Assembly (NCBI GenBank): GCA_964454445.1
Contig: CAYVTD010000035.1
Coordinates: 1 to 32,781, forward strand
From: CAYVTD01 sp964454445
GTDB taxonomy: Bacteria; Bacteroidota; Ignavibacteria; Kapaibacteriales; UBA2268
DNA length: 32,781 nucleotides
Direction of reading: 5' to 3'
Below the pieces are notes generated by a model. It made no database searches. It was not told the DNA's origin and saw nothing but the letters and a program-made list of their open reading frames with translations. The translations under genes and the position numbers were made by a program. Positions 1-7,925 of the stretch are shown here, in pieces (the first letter of the stretch is position 1; each line of letters starts with the position of its first letter).

Positions 1-2
1 AA

Positions 3-269
3 AATATCACATTATTTATATTATCCATTTACCCGATATTTTCTTGGAAAAACGATGGGACATCGTGGGGGTTACCCATTAAGAGGCACTGTCCAGAAAT
101 AGATGGCAGTGCGCTTCGTGCCTTATTAGTCAATTTGCTGGAGAATTCGCTCGATGCTTGTCGAATAGACAAAAGCAAGACAGATTTTACAGTATCATTT
201 AAGTTGGCTGGAGATGAGAACAACATTGAGAAGGACCTTTTGGATTTGGTCAAAAAGCTATTGAAATAA
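3..269 (+). pseudogene. C-terminal remnant of a sensor histidine kinase
   Basis: The plus frame is open from the window edge to a TAA at 267-269. It contains a clear HATPase N-box, ALLVNLLENSLDAC, preceded by CPEIDGSALR as in PAS/GAF-type sensor kinases. A working kinase would then show a D-x-G-x-G box and a second glycine-rich lid within about 30-60 residues. Here the frame continues for only about 33 residues and stops after DLLDLVKKLLK. That tail resembles the last helix of a receiver domain or the kinase C-terminus. The simplest reading is an internal deletion that removed the ATP-binding G-boxes, so the product cannot be an active kinase. The 5' part lies outside the window. The stretch before CPEIDG does not look like a normal DHp domain and may be degraded too. 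Confidence 0.6.
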
Positions 270-353
270 CTAAATATCAGATTAACAGACTAAGCCAATT
301 CTCTCATTATATTTTCTTAGAAAATAATGGTTTATTGATATTTTTAAAAATAA

Positions 354-389
354 AAAAAATCCCTCTTCAATTAAGAAAAGGGATTTTTT
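354..389 (-). terminator. Rho-independent terminator downstream of groEL
   Basis: AAAAAATCCC at 354-363 pairs with GGGATTTTTT at 380-389, and inner TCTT/AAGA pairing extends the stem. A T-run follows on either strand, so the hairpin can work in both directions. It lies about 20 bases past the groEL stop and is well placed to end the groES-groEL transcript. Confidence 0.75.
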
Positions 390-407
390 ATTGATTGTAT
401 TATACTA

Positions 408-2045
408 TTAATACATACCGCCCATACCGCCCATATCGGGAGGCATAGCTGGCATTGGCGATTGTTTCTCAGGTTTTTCGACTATTGTACATTCAGTTGT
501 GATAAGCATACCAGCAACAGAAGCGGCATTTTGCAATGCAACGCGTGTAACCTTTGTTGGATCGATGACGCCAGCTTCGTAAAGATCTTCGAATTGCTCG
601 TTAGCGGCATTAAAACCGAAAGCACTAGTACCTTCTTTAATCTTATTGATAATGACACTTGCTTCGAGTCCTGCATTTTCAACAATTTGGCGTGCTGGCT
701 CTTCTAATGCTTTCAAGATTATCTGGATACCAGTTACCTGGTCATTGTTTTCGCCTTTCAAGTTGCCAAGAACAGACAAAGCACGGAGATAGGCGACACC
801 ACCACCGGGGACAATACCTTCTTCGACAGCTGCGCGAGTGGCGTGCAAGGCGTCTTCGACACGAGCTTTTTTCTCTTTCATTTCCACTTCGCTAGCGGCA
901 CCAATTTTCAAAACAGCGACACCACCTGATAACTTGGCAAGGCGTTCCTGCAATTTTTCGCGGTCGTAATCGCTTGTAGTTTTGTCGATTTGTGCTCTGA
1001 TTTCGTTTATTCTCTTTTTAATGTCAATGCTCGAACCGGCACCTTCGACGATTGTTGTGTTGTCTTTGTCAATGGTAACGGTTGTAGCTGTGCCAAAAAA
1101 TGATAAAGTAGCATTTTCGAGTTTAAAGCCCTTTTCTTCGCTAATCACAGTGCCGCCTGTAAGGACGGCGATATCTTCGAGCATTGCTTTGCGTCTGTCA
1201 CCGAAGCCGGGAGCTTTCACAGCGGCAACTTTCAAAGTGCCACGCAATTTGTTTACTACCAATGTGGCAAGAGCTTCGCCTTCGAGGTCTTCGGAGATGA
1301 TTAATAGAGATCTGCCTGCTTGTGAAGTTTTTTCAAGAATTGGGAGGAGGTCCTTTATTGCTGAGATTTTCTTATCGTGAATTAAAATATAAGGATTTTC
1401 GAGGATAGCTTCCATCGAATCTGCATCGGTTACGAAATAAGGTGAAAGATAGCCGCGGTCAAACTGCATACCTTCGACGACTTCCATCTCTGTTTCAGTT
1501 CCTTTAGCTTCTTCAACGGTAATAACGCCGTCTTTTCCAACTTTTTCCATAGCTTCGGCAATCAAGTCGCCGATTGTTTTGTCGTTGTTAGCGGAGATAG
1601 CGCCAACTTGTGCTATCTCTCTTTTGCCTTCGACGTCTCTACTCATTGATGCAAGATTGTCTATGATAGCTTTGACTGCTTGGTCGATGCCGCGTTTCAG
1701 ATCCATTGGATTGGCGCCAGCAGTAACGTTTTTCAAGCCTTCGCGATAGATTGCCTGAGCAAGAACAGTGGCAGTAGTGGTGCCGTCGCCGGCGATGTCG
1801 CTTGTTTTTGAAGCAACTTCGCGAACCATGTTAGCACCCATATTTTCGAGTGCGTCATCGAGTTCGATTTCTTTGGCAACCATAACGCCGTCTTTTGTAA
1901 CGGTGGGAGCGCCGAATTTTTTATCGATGATTACATTGCGTCCTTTAGGGCCCAAAGTAACTTTAACTGCATTAGCAAGCTTGTCAACACCGGCTTTCAG
2001 GCCGTTGCGGGCTTCAAAATCATAAGTGATTATTTTAGCTGACAT
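408..2045 (-). CDS. groL: Chaperonin GroEL (Hsp60)
   Basis: This is the 60-kDa chaperonin subunit, which forms the double-ring ATP-dependent folding chamber closed by GroES. The 545 residues match the family's usual length. Near the N-terminus TLGPKGRNVIIDK and, further on, the ATP-site segment GDGTTTATVLAQAI are intact. The apical-domain and C-terminal signatures are present, and the protein ends in the Met/Gly tail typical of bacterial GroEL (GGMGGMY). The gene lies 104 bases downstream of groES on the same strand. The two form a bicistronic operon behind the CIRCE operator at 2509-2535, so HrcA-type heat-shock control is expected. The ATG at 2043-2045 starts the conserved N-terminal MSAKIITYD. 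Nothing looks degenerate. Confidence 0.98.
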   Translation of the reverse strand: MSAKIITYDFEARNGLKAGVDKLANAVKVTLGPKGRNVIIDKKFGAPTVTKDGVMVAKEIELDDALENMGANMVREVASKTSDIAGDGTTTATVLAQAIYREGLKNVTAGANPMDLKRGIDQAVKAIIDNLASMSRDVEGKREIAQVGAISANNDKTIGDLIAEAMEKVGKDGVITVEEAKGTETEMEVVEGMQFDRGYLSPYFVTDADSMEAILENPYILIHDKKISAIKDLLPILEKTSQAGRSLLIISEDLEGEALATLVVNKLRGTLKVAAVKAPGFGDRRKAMLEDIAVLTGGTVISEEKGFKLENATLSFFGTATTVTIDKDNTTIVEGAGSSIDIKKRINEIRAQIDKTTSDYDREKLQERLAKLSGGVAVLKIGAASEVEMKEKKARVEDALHATRAAVEEGIVPGGGVAYLRALSVLGNLKGENNDQVTGIQIILKALEEPARQIVENAGLEASVIINKIKEGTSAFGFNAANEQFEDLYEAGVIDPTKVTRVALQNAASVAGMLITTECTIVEKPEKQSPMPAMPPDMGGMGGMY

Positions 2046-2149
2046 ATTTTTTCTCCAGAAATAATTATTTATAGTTAAAAAAATTTTTACTTATTTAAGA
2101 TATTATACATTAACATTAATATTGAGTATAATTCTAAAAGGGAAAGAGA

Positions 2150-2437
2150 TTATTTAATGATAGCAAAGATATCGCTTTCGCGCATAATAAGCAGTTCTTC
2201 ACCGTCGATTGTTACTTCTGTTCCGCCATATTTTCCATACAATACTCTATCGCCGACTTTTACTTGCAAAGGAAAAAGGCGTCCTTCTTCGTTGGTTTTG
2301 CCTTGTCCAACAGCGATAATTTCTCCTTGCATTGGTTTTTCTTTTGCGGTATCGGGGATGATGATGCCGCCTTTGGTTGTCTCTTCCGGTGTGGAAGCTT
2401 TCACGATTACACGGTCGTGCAATGGTGTGATATTCAT
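2150..2437 (-). CDS. groS: Co-chaperonin GroES (Hsp10)
   Basis: This is the 10-kDa co-chaperonin that caps GroEL as a heptameric lid. Its 95 residues fit the family. The N-terminal MNITPLHDRVIVK, the mobile-loop region EETTKGGIIIPDTAKEK and the C-terminal strand GDRVLYGKYGGTEV are all canonical. It is the first gene of the groES-groEL operon, with its start codon 72 bases downstream of the CIRCE operator. No strong Shine-Dalgarno sequence precedes the ATG. Confidence 0.98.
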   Translation of the reverse strand: MNITPLHDRVIVKASTPEETTKGGIIIPDTAKEKPMQGEIIAVGQGKTNEEGRLFPLQVKVGDRVLYGKYGGTEVTIDGEELLIMRESDIFAIIK

Positions 2438-2508
2438 ATCTACCTCTGAGATTTAGTTAAACGAAAATAAGTTAAAAAAAAAAGAAATACTTTTAAAAGC
2501 AAAAATTA

Positions 2509-2535
2509 TTAGCACTCTCCATAAGCGAGTGCTAA
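2509..2535 (-). promoter_or_regulatory. CIRCE operator (HrcA binding site) of groESL
   Basis: A perfect inverted repeat TTAGCACTC-N9-GAGTGCTAA is identical to the CIRCE consensus. It lies 72 bases upstream of the groES start codon. CIRCE is the known binding site of the heat-shock repressor HrcA, so the operon is very likely repressed by HrcA and induced on heat shock. No hrcA gene lies in this window. I could not fix the -10 and -35 boxes with confidence in the AT-rich flanks. Confidence 0.95.
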
Positions 2536-2653
2536 TAATTTAACGTTAAAGATTAGCTATTATTGTTTAAAGAGGCTTTTTTTTTGGAATTTTTTTTAAA
2601 CTTATACTTTTCTATCGTATTAGAATTGAATAGGGTAGAAATTAGGAGAGTAG

Positions 2654-2726
2654 AGCCACCTGTCGGACTCGAACCAACGACCTGCTGATTACAAATCAGC
2701 TGCTCTACCAACTGAGCTAAGGTGGC
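2654..2726 (-). tRNA. tRNA-Thr (anticodon TGT)
   Basis: Read on the minus strand, the acceptor stem GCCACCT (2726-2720) pairs with AGGTGGC (2661-2655), with discriminator T at 2654. The D-arm TTAGCTCAGTTGGTAGAGCA and the T-loop GGTTCGAGTCC are canonical. The anticodon stem-loop CTGATTTGTAATCAG places TGT in the anticodon, which reads ACA (threonine). The 3' CCA is not encoded. The gene lies between the groESL promoter and the GIN-domain lipoprotein gene. Confidence 0.96.
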
Positions 2727-2797
2727 AGTCAATAGCTTACAAAATTAATGCTTTTTTCTGAGAAATGCAAATAATTTTTCAAAATTTTCAGACTTAA

Positions 2798-3523
2798 TTA
2801 AGGTATTTGTTTAATAACCCCAGTACCATTTATTTTTACGTCGAATTTTGCTGGATTGCCTTTGTAGTAAACATTGCCATTGCCTGTTATCCTTACTATC
2901 AGAGACTCACTGGCGCTGATACGTACATCACCGTTGCCTTCGATTATGCAACTTGCTTCGCGAACAGCGAAATTTTCAAGAGAAATATTGCCATTTCCAT
3001 TGATTTCTGCTGAGCATAAATCAGAACTTCCGGAGGCATTGATGCTGCCAGAGCCAGCGATCCTCGAAATAAAATACTCGGAATGAACATCATACAACAA
3101 GACATCTCCATTTCCTTGAATTAATGCCTCTATCTGCATACTTTCTAATGGCGTTTGATTTTGTATCGTGCCTGCACCACGCAATTTAATTGATTCGAGC
3201 GAAGGCATCGTTAAATAGATATTTAATCGGGTTGGGCAAATGAATTCAACTGGGGTGATGTTTAGTTGCAAGGATTTTGTATAAATATTGAGATAATCAA
3301 ATAAGTTGTCATCAAGCTCTATTACAGTTTGCAATTTGGTGCCTTGGCTAACAAATATATTGCCTTTACCTTCCATAAGAACGTTGAAGTATTCTTCAGT
3401 GTTGATGGTGTCGGAGACAATATTGCCCGAGCCTATATGACATTCTTTTGTTGTGTTGGCTTGTTCACAAGAATAGATTATAAATATTGAAAGTATGGCT
3501 GTAATAACAAAAAATGGCTTCAT
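2798..3523 (-). CDS. Lipoprotein with head-GIN (DUF2807) beta-helix domain
   Basis: This is a 241-residue lipoprotein. The signal peptide ends in a lipobox (IIYSC, Cys19), so the protein should be anchored in the envelope. The rest is one head-GIN domain (DUF2807), a right-handed beta-helix built from short repeats with G-x-G turns. Examples are GSGNIVSDTI, GKGNIFVSQG, GNGNISLENF, GNGDVRISAS, GNGNVYYKGN and GTGVIKQIP. The family is common in Bacteroidota and Chlorobi and is often called a putative adhesin head, but no member I know of has a settled function. It stands upstream of the tRNA gene on the same strand and 27 bases downstream of the OmpA-domain gene, so the two may be co-transcribed. 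Confidence 0.85.
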   Translation of the reverse strand: MKPFFVITAILSIFIIYSCEQANTTKECHIGSGNIVSDTINTEEYFNVLMEGKGNIFVSQGTKLQTVIELDDNLFDYLNIYTKSLQLNITPVEFICPTRLNIYLTMPSLESIKLRGAGTIQNQTPLESMQIEALIQGNGDVLLYDVHSEYFISRIAGSGSINASGSSDLCSAEINGNGNISLENFAVREASCIIEGNGDVRISASESLIVRITGNGNVYYKGNPAKFDVKINGTGVIKQIP

Positions 3524-3550
3524 ATTGATAAATCGGATTTATTTAACAAA

Positions 3551-5869
3551 TCATCTTTTCTTATAAATCTCAATTTGGACAGAACGGGACAAAAATCGTT
3601 CTGTAGGAGTACTATAACTATAGATACCAGCAGGAAAAGCATTTCCAGCAAAACCCTTAACCTCGACAATGTTTGCTTGTGGATATAAATCCTTTATTAT
3701 TTTGGCAGTATTTTCAGCTCTATTTGTTGATAGTCGCTCATTTACGCTTTGAGAACCGAGCAGATCGGCGAAGCCCTTGACTCTTATTTCGCTATCCTGG
3801 CTAAGCTCTTTGAGGAAATTGGTAAGTGCTATTTTTGCATCATTTGGGAGTTGATCTTCCGAAACGTCGAATAATATCAAAGACAAACGCTCAATTTCAA
3901 TTTCTGATGTATCTTTTTTTACAGTAAGCTCTTTTGTAACCTCAGCAGTGCGACCAAGAGTGTCGGTCAAAATTAGCATTATTGAAACAGCAGCCCCACC
4001 GTGTATAGATAGGGCAGTTTCCTTGTCAATTTCATAGTTGATATCGTCATTAATATTGTCAATTACTTTTGAAAAAAGTATCTTTCCATCTTGGAACCCT
4101 AAGAGTTGAGTTTTGACAATTCCTTTTTTGGTGCTACCTTTAGTAGTAGCTACAATAATACCAGGAGTTATTTCCGTCGGTTTTGGTTCGTGGCGTCTTG
4201 TGATTGGCTCAAAAACTGTCTTATTTTTGCTGGCAATCATAACTCGCTGGTTCTCAATATATGCGCTATCGTTCATTGAAATAGTAGGATTGTCAGGATA
4301 ACAATCTCCTTTCGATTTTTCGATGGTAATTCTCGAAGAATCTATCCCCCAATGACTTAAAAAATAATCCCGCACTTTTTCTGCACGTTTGCGGGCGAGC
4401 CAACAGGACTTTTGTTCGGTAGTAATATCAGCCGAACCAGTTAATGATATTGTCTGTTCGGGATTTGTTTTCAGACGCTTGCCAATAATGCTCAAGACGT
4501 ATCTATGAAATTCGATGGGGTCGCTAATAATTGAATCGATTTCAAAAGTACTTGTGTCGCAGTCTAAGACAAAAAAATCACTAATGGTATCGCTCGATTT
4601 TGTAAAAAAGATATATGGTAAAATAGGGAATATCTCGGTTGTAAAACTTGTTTTGATTTGAATTCTTGCAACGTTTAATTCCATCTCGGCTCGTGGTAGT
4701 GTTCTTTTAAATATAGTGTCAGTGCGTAAACTTACGATTGTTTTAATCTCTTTATTGAGAAGTGAGTCTCGAATGGTTTCATCGTTATCTACAAAACTAA
4801 CTTTGCCCAAGCGTATTTCCTCTTGAAAAACACTGTCTGAACTTATCAGAATAGTGTCAATGTAATGCAGCTCTTTATTTTCACGATATAAAACTGATTC
4901 TCGGGGAGTAAATTTTAAGCTCAATGAAGCTCGAAAGCTGCCAGATTGCCATTTCAAGCCAGAAACATAATTGTCAAAGCCATCATAATAGAACAATTCA
5001 GGACATAGAGCGAGGGTTTTATTCTTATTTAGTGGTAATTCCCAGCTAATGCCGGCAACAAGACCTGTCCGGATATCGATTGTTTTGGGTATAATTCCAG
5101 ATGTGTCATTGCGCTTGCGCGTATCTGTATCAACAAAAACACCATAATCTTTTGGTTCTTTTAATGTCTCGTATTGATGGAATTTCTTATTGACTAAGTA
5201 ACCTAAATGAGCGCCTGCGTAAATTGTTAAGCCCTCAATAATAGAAAAACCAAACAATGGTTCCAAGGCAAGATCCGACAATTCAGTTATTAGGGTATGC
5301 TTGAAACTGCCCGGCAGGATTGCGTCTCCAACTCTTACAAGTTGTTCTTTTTTTTCGAGAAATGAGAGGATAGCATCGTAAGAATAATATCCAATGCGTA
5401 ATGCGAGATAAGCAAAATCGTATATATTGTAATCTAAATGAGCACCTGCCTGAAAACCTTTACCATAGCCGGTTTCAAAACGAGGGCAGCAATTTGGCAC
5501 TCCAGGTAATTTATGGAAGTTTGCATTGTGGCTATTGAATAACAGACCACTAAAAACACCAAACTTAATACCTGAAAAGCCACTGTAAAGAGTATCAAAG
5601 CTAAGCGTTTGTGATACTGGAACAAGATCCTGCACTTTTTTAAGTATAGAATCATTCTGAATTATAACAAACAAAGAGTTATCTATTTTTTTATAATCAT
5701 CGTAAATTGTCTGGGAAAATAATGTAAATGGGAAAAAAAAGTAGAGTGCTAAAATGCAAGGAAAATCTCTGAACACAATTAGAAAAGGAGGTTGTTTAAG
5801 TGATTCTCCCTTGAATAGTCTTATTAGAGGAAAATATTTAATATTTTTAATTGAGAAAAAAAAATTCAT
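3551..5869 (-). CDS. Outer-membrane barrel protein with two OmpA-like domains
   Basis: This envelope protein has up to 772 residues. Residues 100-322 are rich in alternating hydrophobic strands, end in SFRASLSLKFTP and look like an outer-membrane beta-barrel. Two OmpA C-terminal-like (peptidoglycan-binding) domains follow. The first, about 415-548, has GSADITTEQ (Asp481) and ARKRAEKV (Arg495). The second, about 660-772, has GFADLLGSQ (Asp702) and STNRAENT (Arg717). These Asp/Arg pairs match the diaminopimelate-binding residues of OmpA. A strand-rich linker of about 100 residues separates the two domains. The start is uncertain. The ATG at 5869 is the only ATG, but it puts about 33 residues before a hydrophobic signal sequence ending FTLFSQ. 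A GTG at 5774-5776 would give a compact signal peptide of about 22 residues and is arguably the better start. The likely role is tethering outer membrane to cell wall. Confidence 0.8.
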   Translation of the reverse strand: MNFFFSIKNIKYFPLIRLFKGESLKQPPFLIVFRDFPCILALYFFFPFTLFSQTIYDDYKKIDNSLFVIIQNDSILKKVQDLVPVSQTLSFDTLYSGFSGIKFGVFSGLLFNSHNANFHKLPGVPNCCPRFETGYGKGFQAGAHLDYNIYDFAYLALRIGYYSYDAILSFLEKKEQLVRVGDAILPGSFKHTLITELSDLALEPLFGFSIIEGLTIYAGAHLGYLVNKKFHQYETLKEPKDYGVFVDTDTRKRNDTSGIIPKTIDIRTGLVAGISWELPLNKNKTLALCPELFYYDGFDNYVSGLKWQSGSFRASLSLKFTPRESVLYRENKELHYIDTILISSDSVFQEEIRLGKVSFVDNDETIRDSLLNKEIKTIVSLRTDTIFKRTLPRAEMELNVARIQIKTSFTTEIFPILPYIFFTKSSDTISDFFVLDCDTSTFEIDSIISDPIEFHRYVLSIIGKRLKTNPEQTISLTGSADITTEQKSCWLARKRAEKVRDYFLSHWGIDSSRITIEKSKGDCYPDNPTISMNDSAYIENQRVMIASKNKTVFEPITRRHEPKPTEITPGIIVATTKGSTKKGIVKTQLLGFQDGKILFSKVIDNINDDINYEIDKETALSIHGGAAVSIMLILTDTLGRTAEVTKELTVKKDTSEIEIERLSLILFDVSEDQLPNDAKIALTNFLKELSQDSEIRVKGFADLLGSQSVNERLSTNRAENTAKIIKDLYPQANIVEVKGFAGNAFPAGIYSYSTPTERFLSRSVQIEIYKKR

Positions 5870-5966
5870 ATTTTTGTTAAGAAGAATTTTTTATAGAGTT
5901 CATTCAAAAAATATCAAAAATACGAATTTTTATTAATCTTACCAAGTTCACATATTGCAGCATCTT

Positions 5967-6476
5967 CTAATTAATCGGTCTGCTTTTGTCGAAATCAATG
6001 ATTCCAGCAGAGACAACAATTTTTTTGCTTTGATTTTCAGGAGTTGCCTCGAAACTAAATGTTCCCTTCGATAGATCTTCGGTAAGTTTTTCAAAAGAAG
6101 CAGTGCCGTTGGATACTATTCTGTAATAAATGCTTGAGTTGTCTTTCTTATTATAATAAATATATGAGAATTGGATATTATTCTCTGAAGTCGAAAAATT
6201 CATCTTGCCGCCGACTTTCACAATTATTATTGAAATAGTATGCTCGATATCCGAGCCTGCAACTGTGCCTGTAATAGTGATTTCCTCAATCCCATTTTTT
6301 TGTTCAAGGTTATAACTTACAGCCGTTGCGTCGAAATCGAGCGAAATATCCCCGCTAACACTAGCTTTGATAGTATTTGGATTATCTTTTGGATTAGTAG
6401 GTTTGTTGTCCTCACCACAAGAAATAAAAAATAATACAAAAAAAATAAAAGACAAATGCTTAAGATAATTTTTCAT
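5967..6476 (-). CDS. Small hypothetical lipoprotein (DUF6252-like)
   Basis: This is a 169-residue lipoprotein with signal peptide and lipobox FFISC (Cys20), followed by a Pro/Asn/Lys-rich linker (GEDNKPTNPKDNPN). The mature part is predicted all-beta. It ends in a segment of the form GTASFEKL then KGTFSFEATPENQSKK then VVSAGIIDF. This resembles the G-TFSF-A followed by NG-F-V ending of DUF6252-type lipoproteins of Bacteroidota, though I rate that match as only suggestive. No enzymatic motif is visible and the function is unknown. A frame-broken gene with a similar C-terminal pattern lies directly upstream on the same strand (6529-6835). The pair therefore looks like a duplicated lipoprotein in which one copy has decayed. 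Confidence 0.7.
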   Translation of the reverse strand: MKNYLKHLSFIFFVLFFISCGEDNKPTNPKDNPNTIKASVSGDISLDFDATAVSYNLEQKNGIEEITITGTVAGSDIEHTISIIIVKVGGKMNFSTSENNIQFSYIYYNKKDNSSIYYRIVSNGTASFEKLTEDLSKGTFSFEATPENQSKKIVVSAGIIDFDKSRPIN

Positions 6477-6528
6477 AAATAATCTTAAAAGACATAATAT
6501 TTATAAATACTAACTATTTAGTAATATT

Positions 6529-6835
6529 TTAAAGTAATCGATTAACATTAAATTTTCCATTTGCAACTTGAATAGTCTCGTTACTTGGTGTAATTTTTCC
6601 GGTACCAGAAAACGTACCTTCTAATTATTCCCCCGACATTTCCATATTCACTTACGGTTATTGTTCCATTTGTAATTAAAATTGTTGTTTGTTTACTTAT
6701 AAGTAAATGAAATACCGCTTATAGCTTCACTTAGAGTAAAATCGAAAGTGTCTTTTTTATTTCCTTCCAATATAATAGTTGCAGTTTTACCTTGCTCTCC
6801 ATCAATAAAATTAAGCACAATGATATCTTCATCAT
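6529..6835 (-). pseudogene. Decayed paralogue of the small lipoprotein
   Basis: Read on the minus strand in three successive frames, this stretch gives a connected protein pattern. The first piece runs from DEDIIVLNFIDGEQGK through TATIILEGNKKDTFDF to SGISFTYK and a stop near 6700. The next is KQTTILITNGTITVSEYGN in a second frame. The last is GTFSGTGKITPSN then VANGKFNVNRLL and a stop at 6529-6531. The pieces follow one another without a gap, as expected for a gene broken by two frameshifts. The order I-NGT, GTFSGTG, NGKF-V-R matches the tail of DUF6252-like lipoproteins and loosely the tail of the neighbour at 5967-6476. No signal peptide could be placed upstream. Up to 6977 the remaining AT-rich stretch shows only the promoter region of the ABC operon. 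Confidence 0.6.
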
Positions 6836-6977
6836 TTCAGATATATGACAACTTTTCAAAAGAATTATTTTTGTCTTATTATAGTTTTTTGGAAGATTTT
6901 CAAAAAAAAGTTTGTTAATTATAAAATAAAGCATTATTTTTGAATTAACCATTTGGTTAAATTATTCGGTTAAATAA

Positions 6978-7889
6978 ATGTATGCTATCAGAATAGATGG
7001 TTTAAATAAGAGCTTTGGCATAACTCGGGCAGTAAAAGATATTGCGTTTAATGTCGAAGAACATGAGATTTTCGGCTTGATTGGTCCAGACGGCGCCGGG
7101 AAAAGCACTATTATGAGAATAATAACGACTTTGCTCTTGCCCGATAGTGGAAAAGTAGAAGTACTAGGGCTCGATGTTGTCGAGGATTTTAAGAAATTGC
7201 GAACAAAGCTCGGATATATGCCAGGTCGCTTTTCGCTTTACCCCGATTTGTCGGTCGAAGAGAATCTCAAGTTCTTTGCATCAATTTTTGGTGCCCGTAT
7301 CGAAGAAAATTATTATTTAATTAAAGAAATATACTCGCAAATAGAGCCTTTTAAAAAAAGGAAAGCCGGCAAGCTATCCGGCGGGATGAAGCAAAAACTT
7401 GCCCTTTGTTGTGCTCTTGTCCACAAACCCGATTTGCTTGTATTAGACGAACCAACAACTGGCGTCGATGCCGTTTCAAGAAAGGAATTTTGGGAAATGC
7501 TTGCCAGATTGAAAAAGCAAGACATTAGCATATTAGTCTCAACGCCATATATGGACGAGGCTTCGCTTTGCGACAGGGTAGCTTTATTGCAAGAAGGCAA
7601 AATGCTAGGCATTGCTCCTCCTCGAGAAATTACCTCTTCGTTTCCAGGCAGGCTTTTTGGCATTAGTGGTAGTAATAAATATGAGATATTGCTTGCATTA
7701 CGCTCTTATGAGCATACAAAATCGGTTTTTCCTTTTGGAGACAGTTTTCATTACCGAGATAAAAGAGAAATGCCAGATGGGAATGAAATTCTTGAATATT
7801 TGAAAAATAAAGGATTTTATGACGTAGAAATAAAGGAAATTAGCCCGGGCATCGAAGATGCTTTTATGGACAAAATGATTGAGAATTGA
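6978..7889 (+). CDS. ABC-2 exporter ATPase A (degenerate H-loop)
   Basis: This is a 303-residue cytoplasmic nucleotide-binding subunit of an ABC-2 type exporter. The Walker A motif is GPDGAGKST (36-44), the signature is LSGGM (133-137) and the Walker B motif is LLVLDEP with Asp157/Glu158. The H-loop histidine is absent: the segment reads VSTPYMDEA with Pro190 where His is usual. About 80 further residues follow the core fold, as in drug-exporter subunits of the CcmA/YbhF-RbbA type. It is the first gene of a four-gene plus-strand operon (ATPase A, ATPase B, permease A, permease B) and most likely pairs with ATPase B. The substrate is unknown. No HlyD-type adaptor gene is part of this operon, unlike in ybhGFSR-type loci. 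Confidence 0.9.
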   Translation: MYAIRIDGLNKSFGITRAVKDIAFNVEEHEIFGLIGPDGAGKSTIMRIITTLLLPDSGKVEVLGLDVVEDFKKLRTKLGYMPGRFSLYPDLSVEENLKFFASIFGARIEENYYLIKEIYSQIEPFKKRKAGKLSGGMKQKLALCCALVHKPDLLVLDEPTTGVDAVSRKEFWEMLARLKKQDISILVSTPYMDEASLCDRVALLQEGKMLGIAPPREITSSFPGRLFGISGSNKYEILLALRSYEHTKSVFPFGDSFHYRDKREMPDGNEILEYLKNKGFYDVEIKEISPGIEDAFMDKMIEN

Positions 7890-7925
7890 AACTTTTGACA
7901 ATATAACTGTCTGAAAAAAGAGAAT

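Noticed and set aside
982..1380. A 132-residue plus-strand frame inside groEL.
   Set aside because: It is an antisense shadow of a strongly conserved gene.
6731..6952. A 73-residue minus-strand open frame starting MVNSKIMLYF.
   Set aside because: It is out of frame with the recognisable lipoprotein remnant in the same DNA and has no family character.
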